Shown: positions 47,998 through 56,513, counted from the first letter of the stretch. The stretch is 64,000 nucleotides of DNA from Sphingobacterium sp. ML3W (GCF_000747525.1 NZ_CP009278.1:1612001-1676000), one strand, 5' to 3'. Notes: a model not told the origin generated them from the sequence alone. Program-made: numbers and translations.

Positions 47998-48005
47998 CAA
48001 AGATA
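47998..48005 (-). promoter_or_regulatory. -7 box abutting ABC-F start
   Basis: Minus-strand TATCTTTG (48005-47998) lies 4 nt before the ATG at 47993, so transcription would begin at or next to the start codon (leaderless mRNA predicted). Confidence 0.55.
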
Positions 48006-48359
48006 CGCTTTATTTCTATTATTTTTACTTGCATTTTTAAGTGTATTGTAAAGTAATCTGTATATTTTTCATCCAATTTAATTTCAAATATGCTACTTTC
48101 ACTAGCTACACTTAAACACTATATGAGCTTGTTAAGTATCTTTCTTAAGAGATATCCATAAAATTTTAAAGCAATATGTCTAGAGCTCTTTGAATGAAGT
48201 AATTTTTATTTCTAAAAACTTGGGATAATAAGAATTGATTTTTTTTGTGATTCACTTTGAAATTTTTAGTCTCGAAACACATATATAACTGTTTAAAAAA
48301 CAGTTATATATTCGTTGTATAAATATTAAGTAATTTTAATAATATTTCTTTTCATTTTA
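48006..48359. other. Gene-free region left of the IS
   Basis: About 350 AT-rich bases between the ABC-F gene and the insertion sequence. The only clear structure is the long hairpin at 48281-48311. Confidence 0.5.
48281..48311. repeat. Perfect 14-bp AT-rich hairpin
   Basis: ATATATAACTGTTT (48281-48294) pairs with AAACAGTTATATAT (48298-48311) around 3 nt. No T-run follows, so it does not look like a terminator. It may be an operator for the gene later displaced by the IS. Confidence 0.6.
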
Positions 48360-48367
48360 TATCTTTG
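48360..48367 (+). promoter_or_regulatory. Stranded -7 box, ancestral promoter of the PEGA lipoprotein gene
   Basis: TATCTTTG, a perfect TAnnTTTG, lies just outside the left IS end. Removing the IS and one copy of the target duplication would place it 23 nt before the ATG now at 49749. It now faces the transposon. Confidence 0.65.
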
Positions 48368-48382
48368 GACTTTATTTTAATA

Positions 48383-48392
48383 GATATATTAT
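48383..48392. repeat. IS target-site duplication, left copy
   Basis: GATATATTAT, identical to 49741-49750 on the other side of the element. Confidence 0.85.
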
Positions 48393-48420
48393 CAGTAGCG
48401 TCCTAAACGTTGAAAAAAGT

Positions 48421-48480
48421 GGCGGTGTTTTGCTATAGCAAAGTTGCTATATTTAAATCGTCAAATTTTAACACACCGCC
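48421..48480 (+). promoter_or_regulatory. Hairpin before the transposase start
   Basis: GGCGGTGT (48421-48428) can pair with ACACCGCC (48473-48480), whose last base touches the ATG at 48481. Inside lies a 14-bp palindrome (48429-48442). In mRNA that starts outside the IS this would hide the ribosome site, as known for other insertion sequences; here it is inference. Confidence 0.6.
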
Positions 48481-49656
48481 ATGGTAAATTTAAACGTTTT
48501 TAGTCAGATTTTATCACTTATCGACCGCGAATTATTCAAGGTTTTGGTTGCTAAGCACAAGAGTGACAAACATTGTAAAGGGATCAACAGCTGGACGCAT
48601 CTTGCTAGCATGTTGTTTTGCCATTTTTCTTCTGCAGATTCAGTTCGTGATATCAGTAATGGCTTACGTAGTACGACTGGTAATTTGAACCATTTAGGTG
48701 TTGGTAGAGCACCCAGCAAGTCCAATATTTCCTATATCAACAAGCACCGCACCCATGAACTCTTTAAAGATCTGTACTTTTCGCTATTAGATAAGCTATG
48801 GCAAAAGGATACCCATTTGCGCAAAGATCTAACGCAATTAAAGCGCAAGGTTTATCTGATGGATGCCAGTATCATCCCTTTATGTTTATCTGTATTTGAC
48901 TGGGCTAAATTTAGAAGCACCAAAGGTGCTGTAAAACTGCACACTGTGCTGGATTATGATGGATGTCTTCCTGTTTTCATGCAGATTACAGACGGGAAAG
49001 TTCATGAAAGCCAGCGTGCGGGTAGCTATAGTTTTTCCAAAGGAAGCGTTGTAGTGGTGGATAGAGGTTATGTGGATTACAACTGGCTCGGGGATTTGGA
49101 CAGCAGAGGTTGTTATTTTGTTACCAGGAGTAAAACTAACATGAAGTACAACGTTATCAAGTCATACCAGAGTGAAGCACTCCTTGAAAAGGGAATCATT
49201 AAAGATGAGATCATTGAGCTTTCTGGTCCATCAGCAGATAGATACAACTCTAAACCATTACGCTTGATTCACTTTTGGGACAGCAGCACAGACAACCAGT
49301 ACCACTTTCTGACAAATAATATCCAATGGAAGGCATCACTAGTAGCTAACATTTATAAACAGCGATGGCAGATCGAGATTTTCTTCAAGCATCTGAAGCA
49401 ACGCTTAAAAATATCATCTTTTGTGGGTACTTCTGAAAATGCGGTCATGATCCAAATATGGACTTCGTTGATTGGAATATTACTGCTCAAATACCTTCAG
49501 AAGAAGGCTAAATACGATTGGAATCTGTCTAACTTGGTCGGGTTTATCAGGATGAATATATTCGTGAAAATAAATATATGGCAATGGATAGATGATCCTT
49601 TTATCAGGCCACCAGTTAAGGGTAAAAATGGACAGCTACAGATATTCTCAGACTAA
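48481..49656 (+). CDS. IS4-family transposase
   Basis: DDE transposase of 391 residues, apparently intact. The catalytic triad can be read: D128 in LMDAS, D194 in VVDRGY, E299 in the YREK-type block YKQRWQIEIFFKHLK. The N-terminal region (about 5-75) resembles DUF4372, common in Bacteroidota IS4 elements. No frameshift or internal stop. It cuts and inserts its own element. Confidence 0.93.
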   Translation: MVNLNVFSQILSLIDRELFKVLVAKHKSDKHCKGINSWTHLASMLFCHFSSADSVRDISNGLRSTTGNLNHLGVGRAPSKSNISYINKHRTHELFKDLYFSLLDKLWQKDTHLRKDLTQLKRKVYLMDASIIPLCLSVFDWAKFRSTKGAVKLHTVLDYDGCLPVFMQITDGKVHESQRAGSYSFSKGSVVVVDRGYVDYNWLGDLDSRGCYFVTRSKTNMKYNVIKSYQSEALLEKGIIKDEIIELSGPSADRYNSKPLRLIHFWDSSTDNQYHFLTNNIQWKASLVANIYKQRWQIEIFFKHLKQRLKISSFVGTSENAVMIQIWTSLIGILLLKYLQKKAKYDWNLSNLVGFIRMNIFVKINIWQWIDDPFIRPPVKGKNGQLQIFSD

Positions 49657-49740
49657 AAAATAGGGTCAAAATTGAAATTATCTAAAAATAGATACTGTTT
49701 CAAGGGAAACACGCGCCTAAAATTTATTTAGGACGGAAGT

Positions 49741-49750
49741 GATATATTAT
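49741..49750. repeat. IS target-site duplication, right copy
   Basis: GATATATTAT; its last two bases are the A and T of the start codon of the next gene, so the element went in exactly at the translation start. Confidence 0.85.
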
Positions 49751-50114
49751 GAAAAGAATTCTACTATTATCGTTATCAGTTATTACATTAACTTCATGTT
49801 CGACAATTTTTACAGGTACAAAACAGACCGTAACCATTAAAACTTACCCAGAAGGCGCTAAAGTTGAGGTTGATGGTCTTGATCGAGGAATAACACCTGT
49901 GGCAGTAAGATTAAAAAAAGGTTTCAGTGGTCAGACAGTTACCTTAAAGAAGGAAGGCTATGAATTTAAGATGTTCCAACCTGAAACTACTTTTAATCCT
50001 GTTTCTGTTTTAAACTTTATAGGATTAATTGGATGGGGTGTCGACGCGGCTACTGGAGCGATGATGAAATATGATCCTAAAGTGTATGAAATAACTCTAG
50101 ATCCTAAAAAATAA
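49749..50114 (+). CDS. PEGA-domain lipoprotein
   Basis: Lipoprotein of 121 residues with a signal peptide and lipobox (LTSC, Cys at 17). Residues about 26-75 form a PEGA-like beta module (VTIKTYPEGAKVEVDG, then GITPVAVRLKKG). A Gly/Ala-rich hydrophobic segment near 88-102 could touch the membrane. Such proteins sit on the envelope with unknown roles. The coding sequence is intact, but the IS ends 8 nt before the ATG and has cut off the natural promoter, so expression may be lost or driven from the IS. Confidence 0.85.
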   Translation: MKRILLLSLSVITLTSCSTIFTGTKQTVTIKTYPEGAKVEVDGLDRGITPVAVRLKKGFSGQTVTLKKEGYEFKMFQPETTFNPVSVLNFIGLIGWGVDAATGAMMKYDPKVYEITLDPKK

Positions 50115-50149
50115 GGATTTTCCATAATCTCATGACCAACATATACACT

Positions 50150-50190
50150 CTGTCGTATGTTTTTTTATAATCCTATACGACAGGGGTTTT
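50150..50190 (+). terminator. Terminator of PEGA lipoprotein gene
   Basis: CTGTCGTAT (50150-50158) pairs with ATACGACAG (50175-50183), followed by GGGTTTTTATTTT; the loop is 16 nt. Confidence 0.7.
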
Positions 50191-50592
50191 TATTTTAACT
50201 TTCTTTGTGACCTAAAAACTATAGTTGTTTTTTTTTTGTGTAACTAATTTACTGTGAATGAGTAAAGAAATCTGCTCCTTCTTCATAAATGAATAGCTCT
50301 CTTTTTATTTTTTTTATCAAAATATTTTAAAGACCAATAATCTGGATTGTTAATGGCTCTGGTATTATCTGTTTTTTTGTTTTCAAATTCCTTTCTAGAT
50401 GTTGATGTTTTTTGAAAGCTTTTACATTATATTATCAGGAAATGGTACTGATTTTATGAAAAAAAATAATTCCCTTACATTCTGATGATAATTCTTGTTA
50501 AATAATGTGAAATATATATGACCGCTGCTAGATCACAGTACGAAATTCAGTAAATTGCTGTTTAATTGATTGAAAATTAGAAATAGGAAGAT
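50191..50592. other. Intergenic region with a possible coding remnant
   Basis: 400 AT-rich bases. On the minus strand, 50283-50426 is open for 47 codons and reads like protein (for example NNPDYWSLKYFDKK), but has no start codon and a stop just upstream. It may be the tail of a lost gene. Nothing else is seen. Confidence 0.4.
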
Positions 50593-50907
50593 ATGAAATG
50601 CCCAAATTGTAACGAAACTTTATTGATGACCGAGCGTCATCAAGTAGAAATTGATTATTGCCCTATTTGTAGGGGCGTATGGTTGGATAAAGGAGAACTT
50701 GATAAGCTGATGTCTTATGCAGCTGATCAAAATAAAGGATCTTCAAATACTTTTGAAGATCGTTCCGTACGTCCTGAACATATAAACAGAGAGAGAGCCG
50801 AAGATCGGGATCAATATCGTGGTGATCATCGCAATGAACATAACAGACATCAACAATATCCTAAAAAGAAGAAATCATTCCTTTCTGATTTCTTTGATTT
50901 TGATTAG
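50593..50907 (+). CDS. TFIIB-type zinc-ribbon protein
   Basis: Small protein of 104 residues. The zf-TFIIB module occupies about 1-42, with C3-x2-C6 (CPNC) and C23-x2-C26 (CPIC), then the GVWLDKGELDKL block. The rest is charged, rich in Arg, His and Asp, ending in an aromatic tail (FLSDFFDFD). This family occurs widely in bacteria with no settled function. Cytoplasmic by sequence. Confidence 0.85.
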   Translation: MKCPNCNETLLMTERHQVEIDYCPICRGVWLDKGELDKLMSYAADQNKGSSNTFEDRSVRPEHINRERAEDRDQYRGDHRNEHNRHQQYPKKKKSFLSDFFDFD

Positions 50908-50999
50908 ATTTTAAATTGTTTTTGTGATTCCTACGAAAGCAAATGTCAGCACAATTATATCGATCTCTTTAAGACCGGTGTAGAACAAATAAGTAAAAG

Positions 51000-51037
51000 G
51001 TCTGCAGAAAGCATTAAAGGTTTTCTGCAGACTTTTT
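51000..51037 (+). terminator. Terminator of zinc-ribbon gene
   Basis: Perfect 11-bp stem (51000-51010 with 51022-51032), then TTTTT. Confidence 0.85.
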
Positions 51038-51247
51038 GCATTATATAGGTTCTCCTTTAATACAGATATTTAAATTCCGTACAGCTAGTTTTGATTGTTT
51101 CTATTATAGAATTAAATTTTCCCTAATGAATACTCTAGAAGTTCACGCGTGTCTTTATTGAATCATATTGGTGTCTATTTATTTGATTTTGTCTATTATG
51201 CGTAATATATTGGCAATTGTGAAGAAATTATTTATCGAAATAGTCTC

Positions 51248-51255
51248 TAAATTTG
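51248..51255 (+). promoter_or_regulatory. -7 box of efflux operon 2
   Basis: TAAATTTG matches TAnnTTTG, 45 nt before the TolC-like ATG. No operator palindrome like that of operon 1 is present. Confidence 0.5.
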
Positions 51256-51300
51256 CAACGCAAAATTTTTATAGAAACGAAAGTGAAACTTATTACCAGA

Positions 51301-52599
51301 ATGGTAAAGCGGATTTTAACAATTGGGTTGTTATTATTTGCTATTTCAGATGCAAAGGCATCTGATACTTTAAGAACTTCTTTGGATGATATCATCAGTA
51401 AAGCAATACTGAATGCCAAGCAAATAGAGCAATCTCATTTGCAAATTGAAGAACGGAATTTAGCTGTGAAACAGCAGCGAATGGAATTACTCCCAGAAAT
51501 TTCATTACGAGGGTCTGCAAGTTACGCAACCAACATGCCTATCTATGATCAAGGCATTTTTAATAGACCTAGCCAGCATGATGTTATCCATTATTTATAC
51601 GATACAGGAGTTGACTTTTATTTAAATCTTTATAATGGGCATAAAGATTTAATGAAAATCGAATCCCGAAAATTGGAGCAGGTGCTCGCTTCGATCGAAT
51701 GGTCCAATGATAAAGCGCGTATCAAATTAGATGTTTGTAACCTGTTCTTAGAGTTGGAAAGATCTTATATGGATCAAGCACTTATTGAATCTGATATTCT
51801 GGATCAAAAGTCGCAACTAAAGGAAATTAAGAACCTGTATAATTCTGGTGTGGTACTGCATAGTGATGTGTTGCGTATGGAACTGGAACTTTCCAAGCGT
51901 GAGATGCTGTCCGTTCAGATTGTTCACGATATTCAAACTTTGAACCAGAAATTGAAATTTATTATTGCCGATGACGTCGATATTATTCCAATTCCTCATG
52001 ATTTTACGGGGACGGTCGAAAGTTATGATGATGCTTGGACATTTGCTAAACATCACGCTTTTAGCCTCCAAAAGTCGGAACAGGAAGTCAGGCTAAAACA
52101 ACTTGCAATCAAACAATATCAAGCTAATTACCTACCTGAATTGTCTCTGGTCGGGAATTTTACATTTGCTAACCCCCAGATATTTCTGTATCCCTACAAC
52201 GATAGTTGGTATAATCTAGGTATTGTTGGTGTTAAATTGAAGATCCCGATTTCATCAGTTTATCGCAATAAGCATGTTGTGCGGGAGGCAAAGATTTCTT
52301 TAGAGCGAGAGGAAGTGAAACATCATTTGGAAGAGGAACAGATGCAAAATCAGCTCCTACAAGCACATTTGGATTATAAACTAGCCTGTGTACAGCGGGA
52401 TGTCTGTTTGAAAAATGTAGGTCTTGCTAAAGAAAATGCGCGTATTATCAAAAATAGGTACTTTAAGTCATCTGCTTTGGTAACTGATTTACTGGATGCG
52501 GATATGGAGCATCTCAAAACCCTATTTGAGCTAGAATCTGCAAAAATAGCGATACAAAAACACTATTATTTTATTGAATTTTTAAAAGGTACTATTTAA
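51301..52599 (+). CDS. TolC-family outer-membrane efflux protein (operon 2)
   Basis: Outer-membrane channel, 432 residues from the ATG at 51301, which begins directly with a signal peptide (MVKRILTIGLLLFAISDAKA). The in-frame Met at 51253 overlaps the -7 box and adds 16 basic residues, so it is unlikely. Two helical repeats with LLPEISLRGSASY and YLPELSLVGNFTF strand motifs give the TolC fold. First gene of a three-gene pump operon; it overlaps the next gene by one base (TAATG). Confidence 0.9.
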   Translation: MVKRILTIGLLLFAISDAKASDTLRTSLDDIISKAILNAKQIEQSHLQIEERNLAVKQQRMELLPEISLRGSASYATNMPIYDQGIFNRPSQHDVIHYLYDTGVDFYLNLYNGHKDLMKIESRKLEQVLASIEWSNDKARIKLDVCNLFLELERSYMDQALIESDILDQKSQLKEIKNLYNSGVVLHSDVLRMELELSKREMLSVQIVHDIQTLNQKLKFIIADDVDIIPIPHDFTGTVESYDDAWTFAKHHAFSLQKSEQEVRLKQLAIKQYQANYLPELSLVGNFTFANPQIFLYPYNDSWYNLGIVGVKLKIPISSVYRNKHVVREAKISLEREEVKHHLEEEQMQNQLLQAHLDYKLACVQRDVCLKNVGLAKENARIIKNRYFKSSALVTDLLDADMEHLKTLFELESAKIAIQKHYYFIEFLKGTI

Positions 52600-53660
52600 T
52601 GAAACCTAAATCTCGTTGGTCATTGACCGATGCTAAGTTGACAACAGTTACGAATTGGATTGCTGTATTTGTTTTGTGTGTGCTATTATTTTGGGGAGGA
52701 CGTACCTTATGGATTAGAATCAATTACGCCTATACCAATGATGCTCAGGTAACGCAATATATTAACCCCATTATTTCCAGAGTGGGGGGCTATGTGGTTT
52801 CGGTACATTATCAAGATCATCAAATTGTGAAACGTGGCGATACTTTATTGATTATTGATAATCGTGAATATAAATATGAGGCAGATCAAGCGAACGCTTC
52901 GGTCTACAAGGAACATGCAGAAATGAATGTACTGAGTAGTCAAAAACAAATTTTGATCGAAGAACACGAATCGTTGAAAAAATCAATTGCTGCCAACGAA
53001 GCCCGCGTCGTAAAACAGCAGTTAGAGTTTAATCGCTATCAGTTTCTATATGAAGAAAAATCTGCTACGGCACAACAACTGGAAGAGGTAAAAGCTACTT
53101 TGGATGTCTATAAAAGTGAAGTAGCGGCTTTGCAACATAAATTGGAAGCTTCAAAAGAGCGCGTGCACGATGTCGATGTACAGAAGACAGTGGTTAGCGC
53201 GGAGAAAAATAGATTATCAGCAGCTGCTGGACGAAAACATCTAGATGTCGGATATACAGTCGTTCGTGCTCCATATGACGGGATGATTGGTAAACGAAGT
53301 ATTGAAGAAGGACAAATGGTCAATGCAGGTGAAGTATTAGGTTTTATAGTGAATGCTGAAACACCAACCTGGGTAACTGCAAATTTTAAAGAAACGCAGT
53401 TACGCTATTTGCATCTTCATGATCAAGTAGAAGTGATTGCTGATGCCTATCCAGATCAGGTATTTAAGGGTAAAATTATTTCAATATCTCCAGCAACTGG
53501 ATCGTCTTTCTCTTTGCTGCCACCGGATAATGCTACTGGGAATTTTGTGAAAATCGTGCAGCGGATTCCGGTTCGAATAGAATTGGATAAAAAACAAGAA
53601 GAACAAGTGTTGCGTTCGGGGATGAATGTTAATGTATCCGTTGCAAAAAATAGAAAATAG
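52599..53660 (+). CDS. HlyD/EmrA-family periplasmic adaptor (operon 2)
   Basis: 353 residues with one N-terminal membrane helix (about 18-38), lipoyl halves (VGGYVVSVHYQDHQIVKRGD and the matching later half), a long coiled coil (about 90-205), and a beta-barrel domain sharing the LLPPDNATGNFVK block with the operon 1 adaptor. Start and stop overlap both neighbours by one base (TAATG and TAGTG), so the three genes are translationally coupled. Confidence 0.92.
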   Translation: MKPKSRWSLTDAKLTTVTNWIAVFVLCVLLFWGGRTLWIRINYAYTNDAQVTQYINPIISRVGGYVVSVHYQDHQIVKRGDTLLIIDNREYKYEADQANASVYKEHAEMNVLSSQKQILIEEHESLKKSIAANEARVVKQQLEFNRYQFLYEEKSATAQQLEEVKATLDVYKSEVAALQHKLEASKERVHDVDVQKTVVSAEKNRLSAAAGRKHLDVGYTVVRAPYDGMIGKRSIEEGQMVNAGEVLGFIVNAETPTWVTANFKETQLRYLHLHDQVEVIADAYPDQVFKGKIISISPATGSSFSLLPPDNATGNFVKIVQRIPVRIELDKKQEEQVLRSGMNVNVSVAKNRK

Positions 53661-55237
53661 TGAAAGGAATATTTAGAGAATGGGTTCCGGAATGGCTTAT
53701 TAAGTTAATTTTATTCAGTTGCTTAATGCCGAGTATGGTTTTATTCTTCTTACCAGGGGCGAATATACAGGTTACTGCAGGTTACTACGGTTCTCAACCC
53801 AGTGATATACAATTTTTGATTATTCTGTTTTATGCTGGATTCGTTGGGTTTTACATCTTAGAAAGACGTTTTTTTCTCTTTTTCCCTGTTAAGCAGTATT
53901 ATGTCATATTCAATCTGTTGCAGGTTTTGAATTGTTATTTGATGTACAGCATCACCGATATTACTTGGGTCTATGGGCTACGATTTATACAAGGTATGCT
54001 GTTTGCAAGTGCAGTCAATCTATCCATATCGATGATATTTTCACGCTTAAATAGCGAGCGTGCTAAGGAAGTCAGTTATTCCATCTTTTTTGGAATGTTA
54101 CTCTGCAGTTCACCTTTTAACAGTTTTGTAACTGCCGAATTTATCGATTCATTTAATTTTGATGAACTATACCTCTATGCCGCTTTGGCTTTTGTACCAG
54201 GTCTATTGCTGGTATTGATTTCAATGAAATCTACGCGTCATGTCAAACCCTATCCTTTATTTTCATTGGATTGGCCAAGCTGTGTTTTTTTTAGTGGCCT
54301 CATCATTGCCTTTGGTTACATGATGGTTTATGGTCAAGAGGTGTATTGGTTCTGGGATTCACATATGCAGGTTGCACTATTTCTAGGCATTGCATTATTG
54401 TTTTGTTTTGTCACTCGCCAATTGGCTTTAAAACGTGTCTATGTCGATATTTCTATTTTCATGAATCGTCGATTTCTTTTGGGCTTACTGATTCTTTATA
54501 TGATGTACATCGAACGATTTTCCCTTTCAGTTTCCAATCAATATTTTCTACAGGTACTCAAAGTAGATCCAATCCACCTGTCTTATATGCAGTGGTTTAA
54601 TATTTTGGGAATTATTATAGGTGTTTTATTTGCCATGTACTGGATCGTTGCGCATAAATCAGTCAAATGGATTTGGATACTAGGTTATTGCTTTTTACTT
54701 ACATTTCATCAGATTATGTTTTTTTCATTTGAAAGTGAAGGAAATGATTATTACTTCTGGATTCCGTTGTGTATACATGGGATAGGGGTAGGATTAATCA
54801 TGGTGCCGACTATATTATTTACGATAGCAAGCGTAAAGCCACATCTTGCGGTTTCGGCGGCAGCTATCTGCTTGGCGGTGCGGTATTTTGGGTATACCAG
54901 TAGTATTGGCTTGCAAAATTTCTTTAAATTATTTGAAAGTAATCAGCATCAACAGGTATTTCAGGATCAGTTGCAACGGAGCAATGTTATTTTGCAGACT
55001 TATTTTGACAAAGAAGCTGCCAAACTACTGGAAAATGGCCTTCAATTTCATGAGCAGGCTACTGCTATAAAACTAGTAGCGGAGCGAGTCAAGAATCAAT
55101 CTTTCGTTCGTTTTGCTATGGATTATTACGAATTGATGTCCATCATCAGTATCTGCATATTAATTCTGATTTTTTTATCACCCTCACTTAAAAGCATGTA
55201 TAAAAAACTTAAACAGAATATGGTGTCACCAGCATAA
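53660..55237 (+). CDS. Diverged MFS transporter (operon 2)
   Basis: Membrane protein of 525 residues with about 14 hydrophobic segments, as in DHA2 exporters, starting at a GTG that shares a base with the adaptor stop. The sequence is much less canonical than operon 1: motif A is not recognisable, and the first helix lacks the D-T-T-I-V-N block. Loops are rich in Tyr, Phe and Trp. By position it is the pump of this operon. Its substrate, and even its energy coupling, are uncertain. Confidence 0.82.
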   Translation: MKGIFREWVPEWLIKLILFSCLMPSMVLFFLPGANIQVTAGYYGSQPSDIQFLIILFYAGFVGFYILERRFFLFFPVKQYYVIFNLLQVLNCYLMYSITDITWVYGLRFIQGMLFASAVNLSISMIFSRLNSERAKEVSYSIFFGMLLCSSPFNSFVTAEFIDSFNFDELYLYAALAFVPGLLLVLISMKSTRHVKPYPLFSLDWPSCVFFSGLIIAFGYMMVYGQEVYWFWDSHMQVALFLGIALLFCFVTRQLALKRVYVDISIFMNRRFLLGLLILYMMYIERFSLSVSNQYFLQVLKVDPIHLSYMQWFNILGIIIGVLFAMYWIVAHKSVKWIWILGYCFLLTFHQIMFFSFESEGNDYYFWIPLCIHGIGVGLIMVPTILFTIASVKPHLAVSAAAICLAVRYFGYTSSIGLQNFFKLFESNQHQQVFQDQLQRSNVILQTYFDKEAAKLLENGLQFHEQATAIKLVAERVKNQSFVRFAMDYYELMSIISICILILIFLSPSLKSMYKKLKQNMVSPA

Positions 55238-55240
55238 TAA

Positions 55241-55279
55241 AAGGCATCCATACACCACATGCTCAGGTATGGATGCCTT
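55241..55279. terminator. Bidirectional terminator, efflux operon 2 / MaoC gene
   Basis: Perfect 13-bp stem (55241-55253 with 55267-55279), between convergent genes. Confidence 0.8.
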
Positions 55280-55287
55280 AACAATAA

Positions 55288-55746
55288 CTAGATAAAATGA
55301 TAAAGGAATATCACATCACCTACATAAGCAGGTTTAGCATTATCCTTGATCAATAGCGTTGCCTCTATGATGACCTTAATTACACCTCTTAAATTGGTGA
55401 CAGTTTTTACTTTAGCCTGTAATTGAACTTCACTATCAACTAATACTGCCTGTCCAAATTTGAGGTTTTCAATACCATAATTGATTTCCATTTTCACATT
55501 TCTCACTTCGGAAATCTGTTTCCACAAGTAAGGGATCATTGAAAGCGTTAAATATCCATGGGCAATAGTTGATTTGAAAGGTCCTTCCGATTCCGCTTTT
55601 TCCTTATCAACGTGTATCCATTGATGATCTAGTGTGGCATCAGCAAAACTATTGATCTGTTTTTGATCTATTTTATGCCATTCGGATAGTCCCAAGAGCT
55701 TTCCCTCATAAGACTTATAATCTTCGTAATTGTTTATTATAACCAT
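55288..55746 (-). CDS. MaoC-family (R)-specific enoyl-CoA hydratase-like protein
   Basis: Hot-dog fold protein of 152 residues from the ATG at 55746. The in-frame Met at 55791 adds 15 poorly conserved residues. The hydratase-2 motif is intact: FADATLDHQWIHVD with catalytic Asp and His, then STIAHGYLTLSM. Such enzymes hydrate trans-2-enoyl-CoA; the natural substrate here is unknown. Cytoplasmic and monocistronic. Confidence 0.88.
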   Translation of the reverse strand: MVIINNYEDYKSYEGKLLGLSEWHKIDQKQINSFADATLDHQWIHVDKEKAESEGPFKSTIAHGYLTLSMIPYLWKQISEVRNVKMEINYGIENLKFGQAVLVDSEVQLQAKVKTVTNLRGVIKVIIEATLLIKDNAKPAYVGDVIFLYHFI

Positions 55747-55981
55747 ATTTTTTGATATGTTAGTTGTAAGTTGATTATTCTTGATATTCAAAACAATTTT
55801 GTTAAATGAATATAGCGAATATATATTAAAATAAGCTCATCCTTTTAAGGAAAGCCATAACTACATAATTTATATATAGATACTGTTTTTGAATGTATAA
55901 AGAATGTGAATAGATTTTTTTATATTGAAAACAAAAAGGCGAGAAAAACTTATTTTTGATAGTTGATTAATTTATGATGTT

Positions 55982-56500
55982 ATGCTTGGTTTTGGACATA
56001 TAGGTAGGAAAATTTTGGTATATGGTTTATGTTGTACCTCACTTGTATTTTCATCGCATGTTATACAGCAAACAACAGCAACAAACGTTGTATATGAGGT
56101 GACATTCCAGAACAATACGGGCAGTGAAATCAACTTAAGCGATTTAAAAGGAAAAGTCGTACTGATCAATTATTGGGCAAAATGGTGTGTCCCCTGTCTA
56201 GCTGAGATGCCTGCACTCAATCAATTGTATGTAGATATGAAAGCTAATGAAAATATCGTTTTCATGGCAGTTGATATGGATCGGGACCTAGGTAAGTCGG
56301 CTCGATTTATGAAAAAAAGAAAATATAGTCTTCCTCTTTATCAGCTCAACTCAGAGCTGCCCGCAGACTTAACCACGCGATCCATACCCACAACGATTAT
56401 ATTGGATAAAAAAGGCTTGTTGGTGAATAAACATGTTGGTACCATGAATTTTAAATCCACCAAATTTAAAGAAGCCCTGCAGCAGCTCAGTGAGGAATAG
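55982..56500 (+). CDS. TlpA-like thioredoxin-fold protein
   Basis: 172 residues with an N-terminal hydrophobic segment (about 8-30) that anchors or exports it, then a TlpA/ResA-type thioredoxin domain: LSDLKGKVVLINYWAKWC with the redox motif CVPC, and the cis-Pro in RSIPTTIILD. It probably reduces disulphides in the envelope, for example during cytochrome maturation; the context gives no further hint. Confidence 0.88.
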   Translation: MLGFGHIGRKILVYGLCCTSLVFSSHVIQQTTATNVVYEVTFQNNTGSEINLSDLKGKVVLINYWAKWCVPCLAEMPALNQLYVDMKANENIVFMAVDMDRDLGKSARFMKKRKYSLPLYQLNSELPADLTTRSIPTTIILDKKGLLVNKHVGTMNFKSTKFKEALQQLSEE

Positions 56501-56513
56501 CATTGCAACGGAA

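Larger units (their letters stand above)
48393..49740 (+). mobile_element. IS4-family insertion sequence
   Basis: About 1348 bp with a single full-length transposase gene. Imperfect terminal inverted repeats share CGTCCTAAA (48399-48407) with TTTAGGACG (49727-49735), 5-6 nt inside each end. It is flanked by the 10-bp direct repeat GATATATTAT. The intact reading frame and clean duplication point to a recent insertion. Exact end bases are uncertain by about 1 nt. Confidence 0.85.
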
